64,000 nucleotides of DNA from Phyto melanocephala (lineage: Eukaryota; Arthropoda; Insecta; Diptera; Rhinophoridae), in NCBI GenBank assembly GCA_941918925.1, contig OW799234.1:46530412-46594411 (forward strand), read 5' to 3'. How positions within the stretch are numbered: position 1 is the stretch's first letter; each line of letters begins with the position of its first letter. The position numbers and the translations under genes were made by a program. Positions 33,373 through 45,038 of this stretch are shown piece after piece. The notes beneath the pieces were generated by a model. It was not told where the DNA came from and did no database searches. It worked only from the letters and a program-made list of their open reading frames with translations.

Positions 33373-36300
33373 TAATAATCAGCTGACGAAACAAGAGTAC
33401 CTGTTGAATAAATATGCCTTGTGCTAGTCTCAAAGTCGACATAAAAACCCAGACCCCTACATCCAAATAAAATCGTTGCCCATTTGAAAAAAATATAAAT
33501 TTATAAATAAGTCATAGCATGGGAGATAGGAGTAAGAGTAGTCTTATTTGTTTTTTTATTACATTAAATTGAAGGAAAGTCATATCTTCCTAATTTCCCT
33601 ATAAATGCATTTGCTTTGGTAATATTAGGTCTGAAAATTTTAATATTTCAAATGAAACATTATACAATTGTCGAAGACTTTTTTATGTATGTAAAAATGG
33701 AAAAAATGTTTTGAACAATATATTTTTTTTCAACGCTATGTAAATGATTATGCAATTTTGTAACCCTATGTTCTAGTGTTAAGGCATTATCGAATTTTGT
33801 TCAAGGTCTAACGAACAAATTGAAATGAATAGCTCTTGAATTAAAATATGGGTTAATATAATAATAAAAATAATTTCATTTAAAATAATGTTTTTAAACT
33901 CTTGAAGGGTTTTCAACAATTTATATGAATGAGCCACTAAATACATATTGCAATGATTTGTCGAATGCGCTCCATAAAATGATACGCAAAACCTTTTTTG
34001 GAATTGCAACCAAACTTCAGTTTAGTTGCCAGCTGGTAACTATAACTTCATGGTTGACAATAAAAAAATTTTTTTTTCAAATGAAATTGACAGCTGTTAC
34101 TTGCCTGTTGGCATCAGTAATACGACTTTTGTAATTTTCGCTAATCTATTTTAGCTTAAGCTTTCTCATACACTTTTTAAAGATGATTTCTTTTGAATGT
34201 TTGCCTCTTAAGTATATGCTGCAAGTAGGCCATTCCATTTCACTTTAAAAATCCTGTCATTGCTACAGTTATCCTAAGTAATGATAGTTTTTTTTCTTGT
34301 TTATTAAAAAAACTGTAGTTCACTAGTCTTAGTATCGCTTTACAGTAATTAAATGTTGCTGGTATTACGGGCTTTATTTTGTGTAAAAGCAAATGTGTTA
34401 TAATGGTATAGTAATATTTTCTTCGGCCTCGTTCTAAAAAAAAATATGAAATACATTTGTGTTTATGTAATCGAGAATTTCTTCGGACTTGGACTTTGTT
34501 AGCCTTTAAAAAAAGTCATTCACTGGAGTTCAATGAGACTCAAAATAGCGGAAAGAAAAAAAAGGTTAGCCAGTCAAAGATTTTTCCTCCCCCTGAATAC
34601 TGCTATTAAAATGTTTTTTTACGCTGCATCGTCATAAGAACTCCGTTCATAACATATTTCTTGTTATGTTTATGGAGTAATTATATAAAGAGATTGAGTG
34701 TATTTTGAAGAGTTTTTTTTTTTGTAGTTTGTCATTTGGAAATTAAAAGAGAGAAAGTGTATGAAATTTAGACAAGAACAGCTGATGCTTGGCTGATCAT
34801 TTAACACTACCTTCATGGGTGTACGATGGCTATATTATTATTTATGGATTTATAACGTACTTGATTACACTTATTAATATTTTTTACTCCGACTTCCAAT
34901 TTCAAATTCAGTTGTGCTTTTTGTGTTGTGTAGGTTTTCACCCTACCTATTGTCAATAAGTTTTAAACGAAAAGAAAGCGGTTTAATTAGATGAAACTTT
35001 TGATTTAAAAATAGAAAAAGTAACAGATGTAAAGTAACAAAACAGTTATAAATGTTGAAAAAAAATTGTAGGAAAGTTGCCATATCTGGAAATTATTAAA
35101 ATTAATTTAGTTTTTTTTTGTCATATTTACAATACTATTTACATTCAAATGAAATGACAATAGAACATTTGTCAAGCGTGATCTGTAGAAAAAAAATCTC
35201 TAAAATTACCACCTTTTTTTAGACTTTTATGTGACTAGAATTGATTTAAACAATAGTTTTGATAATTTTAAGCTTTTGTAAGCTTGATTTGGATTTTTAT
35301 TGCCAAAATTTAATTAGCGAATTTGATTGTTTTAATATCTATACTCTTGTACAGTTATTTATTTATTTGTTTAACAAAATAGTTGTGATACTTTTAGGTG
35401 GTAAAATAAATCAATAATTTGTTGCATACAAATTATTTCTGTTTTAATTTACTGTGATTGAAATTGTGTTGTATTTTGTGTACAAATTTCTAGACGTTTC
35501 CTAATAATTAAAAGAAGTTCCCACACTTTTTCAAATTTCTAAACTTTTACCTTTCAAAATAATAGTTTCTCTTAATTTAGAAGCGAAGATCGCTGGGATC
35601 AAAACATTTTGAATTATTTTTTAAACCTTTTCATTTCTACGAGTAGATTACAGATGCTTAATGACTTGTTTTTTGGTAGATGGTGTGTGCTTGTTTGAGT
35701 ATTAATTGTATTTATTTTTTGCTTTTACCGAAATTTCGCCCTTTTTGGTTGCAAACTATAAAGGCATTTTTTTTTTAAATAATAATAATAACAAAAACTA
35801 ACATAATATGTATCACCACTTTTATTTTCTTTCCTTTGGTGTATACATATACATACATACATACATGTATATCTTTGTATGTATATTATAGCCGTGGTAT
35901 TGTTTTACTTGTAGGTGGGTTCTTAAAACAACCATACAAGTTCAAGTCAGTCATTTGTTTGTTGGCTGACTGGCTGGTTGCATCAACTTCCATCCATCGA
36001 TCCATTTACATTTTTTTTGTTGTGGATGATGAAATTTCTTTTGCATTGTCTGTCCTTCTGTCTGCTCTTGCTTTCGTTACAGTTTATATGGTTCATATTC
36101 GTCTAGAACAAGTTCTTTTGCTGGCTGAATAAAATAAGCTAAACTCATCTAAAAACAAGAAAAAATAAAATTAATATAAAACAAATTTTGTTTGTTGTTT
36201 GCCGACCCTTAACGTTTCTTCAGAGTTTATTGTTTCTTGTGAGAAAAAATTCTTATGTTGGTGTCTTTAGTGTTCTCTCTTTGTTTTTTCTTTGTATTTT

Positions 36301-37093
36301 TTTTTCATGTTGTTTTGTCGAACTAATTTTCGAATTATGATTTTCAAATATTTCTGTTTGTTAATTATGCGAAACATTTCGTTGGTTGGCGCCAACAATT
36401 TCACTCTGCTCCTTATTTGAACGCTTAAAGTTTAAATCGATTTTCTTCGATTAGTTTTCTATTGACCTAATATCAATTATTTTTCTATAATTCATTAATA
36501 TTGTTTGTCCAATATAAATATTTAATGCAAATGAAAGGTTATTTTGATTAAGATTTTGATAATCAATATTACCTTACATTGTAGCCACCATATACTCGTA
36601 AATAATCAATTTTTAAATTAAAAAATTCATGTGAAATATGTTTTTTTTACCTAAAAAGTTGTTATTATGATTATTGGGCTTACTTGTACAAATTTATTAA
36701 AAATTTGTGAAACCCCGGGTTATAAAAAAAACTCGGTTTTCGTGTTGTTGGGTTTTAAAAAGTAATCGAAAGCGGTCAGTTTTTTAAAAATTTTTTCTTT
36801 TGAATACCCTAGTTGCTACGCAACTAAAAGAAAAATTTCGAATAATAAATAATTTTTTGCTGGAAAATGCTTTCTTATAAAAAGTAATTCCTACAAAGAC
36901 TTATTCTATTGTTTTCCAGACATGTGAAGGTACATACCTCCATACAGACGTCAAGCTAATTGTTTCGCTTTCGTCTAGTTTTTCGTAGAATCCTGTGAAG
37001 GGCTCCCCAACCATAATGCACAATGTCAAGTCAAGCTTTTTGCCCAACATAATTTGACATTTCTTTGCTTCAGTGTTTGAAAAATTCGACCAT
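33373..37093. other. AT-rich DNA, no gene recognised
   Basis: Frames such as 35836-36132 have low-complexity starts built on CATA repeats and no domain. The left end of the mariner at 37094 could lie within the last 200 bp, but its inverted repeat was not found. Confidence 0.45.
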
Positions 37094-37979
37094 GGAGAGG
37101 TACACAACTGGAAATATGCGTTAAAATTAAATTGCATTTACTGCACTGTGTGTTTTTTTGGTCGGCATAATCGACCAAAGGTGTGTACAAACCGGATGTG
37201 TTTTAATTGTAAAACCCACCTGTGCATGCTCGTCTAGTTCGTTTTGCTGAAAGCATTGTTGTTGTTCGCGATTATGTGGTAGAAGAGCCGTTGACCTCGA
37301 CTCGTCTTTGTGCTCACCAATTGAACATTTTACGAACATCACTGATGCAAATATCGTATAAAGATTTGAATTTACACTTTCTCAAGGTTCAATTGACTCA
37401 AGGCTGAAAATTTATAGCATCGGTTAAACGCCAAGTGGTTGGTTTAACAGCGACAAGTGGATTCGTCAACAAACAGAATTGCCGCATTTGGGCAAACGAG
37501 AATCCACGGGTTAATGTTGAATCAATGCATTCAAAAATAGTGACTGTTTGTTGTAGTTTATTGGCTGGCGGCGTTATCGGGCCATACTTTTTCGGAAATG
37601 AGGTCGACCGAGCAGTTACCGTATATGGAAATATAATGGTAACGGGCTTCTTGTGGTCAAAAATTCAGGATATAAACCTGGATGGTGACACTGCTACATA
37701 GTCAACGAAACAATGGCTCTTTTAAGCAAGAATTAAATGGTCGTACTATCTCACGTCGTGGCGATGTTAATTGGCCGCCACGATCATGTGATTTAACACC
37801 GTTGGACTTCTTTTTTTTTTTTGGGATATTTAAAAGAAAAAGTGTACGTCAATAAGCCAAAAACAATTCAAGAGTTAAAGGATGAGATAATTCAGCACAT
37901 TGCCGACATTGAACCTCAACGATATCTCAGTGTCACTGAAAATATGAACCATTTGGCAGATATTTTATTTAACATATAA
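37094..37979 (+). pseudogene. Second DD41D-type mariner transposase, heavily broken
   Basis: Pieces in all three plus frames follow a mariner transposase in order. MERYTT begins at about 37094; GRHNRPK is part of the helix-turn-helix; VVVRDYVVEEPLTSTR and QLNILRTSLMQI follow. Then come GFVNKQNCRIWANENPR, LAGGVIGPYFFGNE, WPPRSCDLTPLDFF (in another frame) and HLADILFNI before TAA. The SCDLTPLDFF block matches the third catalytic region of the copy at 16969-17693, so it belongs to the same broad DD41D group but a different subfamily. At least four frame breaks are present, including one at a T run near 37810, and SDEAHF and QDGATCH are deleted or damaged. Confidence 0.75.
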
Positions 37980-38317
37980 TTGCCAAAGGTGCTTTATGAC
38001 AATAAACAATATTAGGAGAATTATCTGAAAACTTTTTGTTTTATTTACAACTAACATCGTGGGTTTTGGTTGGAGCATACTGTATATTAATAGAAAGTTA
38101 CTTGATTAAATAGTGGAGTTTCTGTGTTTCATCGTTATCTAGATTTGAATATAAATATTCGAATTTTCGTTGCTCGCATGTCTTTGTTTGGATATCTTTC
38201 ATTTTTAACTGAGCTATATACCGTCACAAGGAAAAATTTAAGAATCTCGTTTTTATGGGATAATTCATATGCGATAATAATAGTAATCGTACTAGATTAT
38301 TTAGTCCAGCGGTTTTA

Positions 38318-38480
38318 AAGGATATTTATATGTTTGCCATTCCGTTTGTATTTTTAACATTATTTATTTTAGACGCTATAAAGTATATGTATTCTGAATC
38401 CTTATGGATATAGAAATTGATTTAACTTAATTCAGCTATCGGTGTCTATTTTGAAATCAGCGTTTTAAAAATACAAAAAA
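38318..38480 (+). repeat. Decayed fragment of a DINE- or E-like element
   Basis: The phrases TTTGCCATTCCGTTTGTA, TTTTAGACGCTATAAAGTAT and GTATTCTGAATCC follow the order seen in E2 (GTCATTCCGTTTGTAACA, GACCCCATAAAGTATATATA, TTCTGAATCAGG). The GTCCGTCT tract and both termini are lost. Confidence 0.55.
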
Positions 38481-41400
38481 AATTTTTGAAAAAAAATGTG
38501 AACCAAAAGTTCAGATTATCCATTTCCTACATAAGTTTTAGTCACATTTGCACTATTAAATTTTCAGTTTTATGTTTTTAAACATTGTCGGTGGTGATAA
38601 GTAACAAAATTGCCGTATTAATTCATAAAACATAATATTTTTTACAGTATTAATTTGTAATCCTATAAAAAAATTAAATTGAGAAGTCAATATAGCTTGA
38701 ACAACAATAAAAGCTGGTGGTCGCTAATACGTTCTTATGTATGTATGTATGTATGGTCCTGATGGTACAAACTGTGTGAATGGTACTTACTTACTAATGT
38801 AGATTTATCAAAATAGATAATTTTCTAGGTATTAAGAGAAGATTTACTAAAAAAATTTTGTATAGACAGAAATAAAGGATTTTTAAAAAATGTTTCTCTG
38901 TGATGGATGTTTGAAAACAACACATTGTGACAGCTGAAAGTTAAGGGTTTAAAAAACCTTTGACGGCCACTGTTTTATTGTTTTGTTAAAAATTAACTAA
39001 AAATATTAATCGAACCTCGATGATTAAAAAAAGAGAACAGCAACAAATGGATGCCATTTTTCGAAATTTTTATTACACATTTTATTTTAAAAAACCCACA
39101 TGTGCTTGGCGAAAAATAAATCTATGTATATCTAAAACGTGTCACTGTTTGCTATTGCATGCTTTCATTTGCCATAATAATAACTCTCATTCGTAGCAAA
39201 CTCATTTAATTATGACACCATATAATTATGTACCAGCTTAAACGAAAACATTAATAAAAAATTCTAATAAACTCAAACATTTATGCATGCATATGTATGC
39301 ATTCTTAAACAGAATTGAAAATAATAAAAAAAAAATAAAATATTTACCATTGACCATCATTAAAACTCACCATCCTTAAATATTTTCTTTTCATTTAGCA
39401 GTTAATCTTAAGAAAAAACCTTAAAATTATTAACAAATCTCCATTGTGTAGTGCTGAAATAGTGTAAAGAAAGAATCTTAAGATACTTAGTCGTATTGCC
39501 AAGCTTTCTGTTTTTAAGTTATGAAGACAAACGTTGCGAACGCTTCTGCAACGTGCTGTGTCCTTCTTAATAATTTTTTCTTTTGTTTTTGTGCTTTTTG
39601 TAGGCGCAACTCGCAAGAGTCTAGACGTGATTGTATCACGATTTCTATCGCCATTTTTTATTTTATTTATATATTTTTTTTTGTTTATTTGTGATTTTAA
39701 AGTTTCATGTTTTCTGTTTACCACATTATGACTGGAAATATTTAGGTTTTTGTTTTTTTTAATTTTTATAAGTTTTTAATTTTAATCACAACTTTTGCTG
39801 CTTTCTTTGCTAACTTTTTGTGCGATTAATTATATAAATATTTATTGTTATTTAAAGTAAAATTTAGAAAAAATTCTATTAAATATTAATTGTATATTTT
39901 ATATTATTAATAATTAATGTGAATTAAATATATTTTTAAACCGAATTATTAGCTCTCGCAACAGAGATTTCTTCTCATAATAACAATTACTCAGTGATAA
40001 CTGTACATCTGACAACGTTTTATTAGTAGTTTTATGACCACCTCATTACATCAACAATAGTTTTGAATTTGTGGGCATGTGTGCAGTAAAGTGAATAACA
40101 CCACCATGTCCGAGTTTAATGAGAACCTTTTGTTACTGTAAGCAAATAATTTATAATTTCGTGTTTTTGACTTTTGCAACCTAATTGTAACGCCTGTAAT
40201 AGGACAAGTTTTTAAGGTAAAGGTTGTAGAACAAAAGTGTTCTTTTCTAGGTATGAGTAAAATAAAAAAAATATTTTTTCTGTTTGTGGAATTACCTAAT
40301 TACGATATTTCTTTGAAGTTAGGCTGAAAATGTCGTAAGTTAGAAAATGCAGTTTTTATTGAAAGAGGAAATGATTATGATTAAAAACAGTTTTTCAGAT
40401 TTAGTTGAGTTAAACCTAATCAAATAGTCAAACCGCAAGTTTTGGACTTAAGACCTTTTAGGCCTTATGCCAAAAATTTAGTTTAGATAAAATACTTGCT
40501 TTGCTGATACCTTAACTTTTAATATCTACAGGGAGATGATCTTATTTTCTGAACCTTAGTAAGATGCTGCAGTTACGCAGTTTCATGTTGCTTGCATTCC
40601 AGGAATTTCAAGGCACATGCAAAAAGTTAATGCAGTATTGATTTATGACACTAAAAAATAGTTTAACAGATTTCTGCGAATGTTTAGTTGTATGTGTCGG
40701 ATTAAGATGTTTTGTAAAATTCGCTTGCAAACGTTGTATACCTTAGCTTGGAAACTTATGAAATTGCCATCATAAAAGTGCGTAAATAAAAAAATAATAA
40801 TGATTTTAAAACTAAAGTGTAACAAATAATATTTATTACACAAAAGATGATGTCGAATAAATACAGGTAAAATTATTGCATGAAATATTATTAGAGGAAT
40901 TGTTAACAACATTTTTAAATATTTGTAAAATTCGACAACATTTACCACCATAAATAAGTTAATCATATAATCATATATTATGAAATAATTGTTATGCTAT
41001 TGACGTCATATTTATATGCTACATACACACGCATTCATATTCACGAGTTTTAAAAAAATTCACTGCTGCTGGAGCATATGCTCAAGACTTCAAAAAGATC
41101 ATTATATTTTCCTTCTTCTTTATTCAAGGTGAAATGGAACTTGTCAAAAATACCCTCTATTGGCGCGACTTACGTGGAGAAAATCGATACTTTTGATGTC
41201 ACAATTTTGCTAGTGGTAATGGCTTAACGTTAGTCGAGCAGTTACGCTGGTGTAATATTGTATATAAAAATAGTTAGTATACTTTTGTGACACACTGTAT
41301 TTGTTGTTTGGAACATCTGCATTGTTACTAAAATACTCAGAATCGTATGACAATGAGTTAAAGCTTTAATTACTCTCAATGTTTGTATATATCCGTAAGT

Positions 41401-42033
41401 GGAGTTGCAATAACAACAAATATGCATATAGTCATAGGTTAAGAGATCATTTTATTATTTTTATCATGTCACTCGTTTTCTTGCATTCTACTAAGCAACA
41501 GCAAATAAAGTAACGTTAAATATAAAACAACAGATTTTGTTATTTCTTTATTTACATATATAACAGCTGGTAATTCAGTTCAAATAATAAAAATTAATAG
41601 TATTGATCATACTGAATTGTTGGAATGCAGTTTGGGGACTACTTCAATGGAAACTGAATTTTGATAATAGACAATGATAAAATACGTACCAGAAACAAAT
41701 TAAAAATGTGATTCGCTTAAGAAACAGCCCACTTTTTGACATGTTCGCCAGATCTGAAATCTCTTGAATATCTCTTGGGTATATTTGTTTGTAAGCTTTA
41801 AGCCAATGAGAGGCAATTTAACAGTCAAATTTGATCTTTAAAAATGTGTTTTCATTGCATTATGTTTCGATCATTTTTAGCTGATTTAATGTCCGTCTAC
41901 AAGGTTGAAAAAACCGAAGGAAGATATGTTACTGATACTGTATGACTCGGCCATTAGTAGTCTATGAACACTTATTTTATAAAAAAATTATTAGCAATAC
42001 TTATACAGTATACACGCGAGTTTTATCTATATA
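38481..42033. other. AT-rich DNA, no gene recognised
   Basis: Frames of 60-109 codons (for example 39395-39724 and 40643-40966) show no domain and typical AT-bias composition. No repeat relationship to the rest of the window was noticed. Confidence 0.45.
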
Positions 42034-42658
42034 CTAGCCAAACCCGGCGCGCGTTGCTACGCCCCTTAATGAATCGAAATGCATTCTGAATTTTAATTGA
42101 ATATTAAGTGCAAAAACCTAAAAATTATAATTTTTTTTTATGGGCGTGGCATTGCCCACTTTTCTAATCACGAAATTGTAAAGTCATAACAGTTCAACGT
42201 GTGTGCAAAGTTTCAGAAGAATCGGACCAGTGCAAGTACCTCAAAATTATAATTGTTTTTATGGGCGTGGCCCTGCCCACTTTTTTAATCACAAAATTGT
42301 AAAGTCATAACAGCTCAATATGTTTGCAAAGTTTCAGAATAATCGGTCCAGTGCAAGTACCTCAAAATGATACCTTTTTTTTATGGGCGTGGCACTGCTC
42401 ACTTTTCTAAACACGAAATTATTTAGTCATGACAGTTTGATATGTGTGCAAAGTTTCAGAAAAATCGGTTTGGTGCAAGTACCTCAAAATTATAACGCGT
42501 GTCCCTGCCCACTTTTCTAGCCACGAAATTATATGGTTATGATAGCTTAGTATGTGTGCATAGTTTTAGAAAAATCGGTTCAGTGCAAGTGACTCAAAAT
42601 TAAAACTTTTTTTCTATAGCTAACACACACACACACAGAGTTTCACTTTTATATATCT
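42034..42658 (-). mobile_element. Helitron-like unit U1
   Basis: The 3' end (plus-strand left) is CTAG next to CCAAACCCGGCGCGCGTTGC, i.e. GC-rich hairpin sequence followed by CTAG and then T, as in Helitrons. The other end has (CA)n and AGAGTTTCACTTTTATATA. Between lie about four ~120-bp monomers, each with GGGCGTGGC, CCCACTTTTCTAATCACGAA, GTGTGCAAAGTTTCAGA and CGGTCCAGTGCAAGTACCTC. No Rep/helicase gene is present. The 5' TC end was not fixed. Confidence 0.65.
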
Positions 42659-43620
42659 ACTAGCCAAACACGGCGCGCGTTGCTACGCCCCTTAATGATT
42701 CAAAATGCATTCTTAATTTTAATTAAATATCAAGTGCAAAAACCTAAAAATTATAATTTTTTTATGGGCGTGGCCCTGCCCACTTTTCTAATCACGAAAT
42801 TGTAAAGTCAATATGTGTGCAAAGTTTCAGAAAAATCGGTCCACTGCAAGTACCTCAAAATGATACCTTTTTTTAATTGGCGTGGCACTGCCCACTTTTC
42901 TAATGACGAAAGTGTAAAGTCCTGACAGCTCAGTATGTTTACAAACTTTCAGAAAATTCGGTCCAGTGCAAGTAGCTAAAACTGATAACTAATTTTTTAT
43001 GGGCGTGACCCCGCCCACTTTTTTAATCACGAAATTATAAAGTCATGACAGCTCAATATGTGTGCAAAGTTTTAGAAACATCGGTCCAGTGCAAGTAGTT
43101 CAAAATTAAAACTTTTTTAGGGGCGTGGCCCCGCCCACTTTTCTTATCACGAAATTATTTAGTCATAAGAGCTCGATATGTGTGCAAAATTTCAGAAAAA
43201 TCGGTCATGTGCAAGTAGCTTAAAATGCTAACTAATTTTTTATGGGCGTGGCCCCGTCCACTTTTTTCCACCTATAAACACTCCCTGGTATGTGTACAAC
43301 AACTTGCCAAAGTTTGAGTCCGATCGGTTTTACAGTTTCGGAGTCTATAGCTAACACACACACACACACACACCCCGTGTGGGGTTGGCTAGATCCTCCA
43401 TCGGGACCCTCCCATTCGGCGAATTGGGAATAAAATACCTGGGGGTGATCAAAATCTAGCACTATGATTATATGGTAGGTTATTCAAATCCAGGAGCGTC
43501 TGACCCACATTGGGCGGCTTCCTGGTCAGCGTCTGTCTTTATGTTAGGAGCGGCTGTTCTTTGTGTCCTGGCGGGAGGTGAAAAACGCTAGGGGTAGGAT
43601 CCCCGAATAATAAAACAAAG

Positions 43621-45036
43621 ATGGAAAGGTTGAATAAATTAAATGAAGTTACTACACAGGGGACTAATACCCCAGTGTCGGCGGCCGCGAGGGGTGGGCA
43701 AGCAGGCTCCCGGGCGTCGATATCAAGTGACTGCAATGCTATTCCGGTAGGCTTGGCTGGATTGGCAGATAATGCTACAAGCATAAATGACAACGGTTCT
43801 AGTGGAAGGGGAATAGATGGCGGCAAGGGTGACCATTTGGTAACAGTCAACCGCTTTGCTCGAAATTCGAAAATGCGCAGATCACCTTAGCACGAGAAGA
43901 CTGGATCCAATGAGACGGCAGTAAACCCGAATATAGAAACCACAGCATTCTGTAGACTCGGCGCCTGCATCCGGAATTTAGTGGACATGCTGGAAGATGG
44001 GAAAAGGCGTTCGATTCATCAACCTATGCGGGATGCTATAGAGAGCATTAAGGCCTTGTACGAGCTATCGGCGATAGAAAACCATGACGAAAAGGCGAAA
44101 GAGGTCATCAGAAGCTCAAAATCCTCTCAAACCTCGCCATGGTTAAGGAGAAAAGAGCCCAAGAGGAAACCAGAGGGGAAACCGGAGGGAGTACCAAAGG
44201 AACCTATGGCAAAGAAAGTCTACGAAGGCAAGAAATGCGAGGAAGCAAAACCGGAGGAAACCGCCAATATACAGGAGAATGATGGTTGGAATGTGGTAAA
44301 GTCTAAGGCGAAGACAAAGAAGTCAAACGGGAATCGCAATAGGGTAAGGACGAAACGATTGAACGACGCGATTGTAATAGAGGCTGTAGGGAATAGTTCC
44401 TACGCCGACATCCTGCGTAAAGTGAAGGCCGATCCGAGTCTCAACGAACTAGGTCAGGCAGTATCCAGGATTAGAAGAACCAATAATGGTAACCTATTAC
44501 TCCAACTGCGAAATACGGGCGAGCGGACAGACGAGTATAAGGAGGCGATCGGTCAGAGTTTAAATGGAAAGGCGTCTGTAAGGAGTCTGAAACCGAGAAA
44601 AGTTATAGAAATCAGAGATATCGATGAAGTAACGACGAAGGAGGAGGTAGTTAGGACAATTAGGGCGCAACTAAAGCTAAGAGACTCTGACCCGGTAGAG
44701 ATGCTTAAACTTAGTTTGCCAGTAGACAGAGCCGAAATGCTTCTGAAAATGGGGAAAGTCGCTACAAATTGGGCAATATGGCGTATAAGGGAGGAAAAGA
44801 GCCTCCTAAAATGTTTTAGATGCCTCGAATTCGGGCATGTGGCGGTCAAGTGCGAAAATGCTATGGATAGATCGAAGATGTGCAGGAGATGCGGTAAGGA
44901 AGGGCACATGGCTAAGACATGTGAGAAAAATCCCATATGCATGTTCTGCAAGAACAATAATACAGGCGACTCAGCCCACATTGCTGGAAGCAGTAGATGT
45001 CCGGTATTCAGGAGAGCTCTCGAAACTAGGAAATAA
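43621..45036 (+). pseudogene. L1 ORF1: gag-like nucleic-acid-binding protein with CCHC knuckles
   Basis: This protein would coat the LINE RNA. The frame from ATG 43621 is in phase with the long downstream part (43981-45036) but is interrupted by one TAG at 43888-43890. The full product would be about 470 residues. The middle is Lys/Glu-rich. The C-terminus has three zinc knuckles: CFRCLEFGHVAVKC, CRRCGKEGHMAKTC and a longer CMFCKNNNTGDSAHIAGSSRC. ORF2 starts two bases after its stop. With only one nonsense change, this ORF has decayed less than ORF2. Confidence 0.8.
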
Positions 45037-45038
45037 AT

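Noticed and set aside
35836..36132. 98-codon frame starting MVYTYTYIHTC
   Set aside because: It starts in a CATA repeat, has no domain and has no supporting splice or homology signal.
39395..39724. 109-codon Lys/Arg-rich frame on the minus strand
   Set aside because: AT-rich composition, no domain, and an equally open frame on the plus strand; I could not support it as a gene.
43232..43890. Minus-strand frames of 76 and 103 codons
   Set aside because: They are shadows of the Helitron-like unit and of L1 ORF1 on the other strand.
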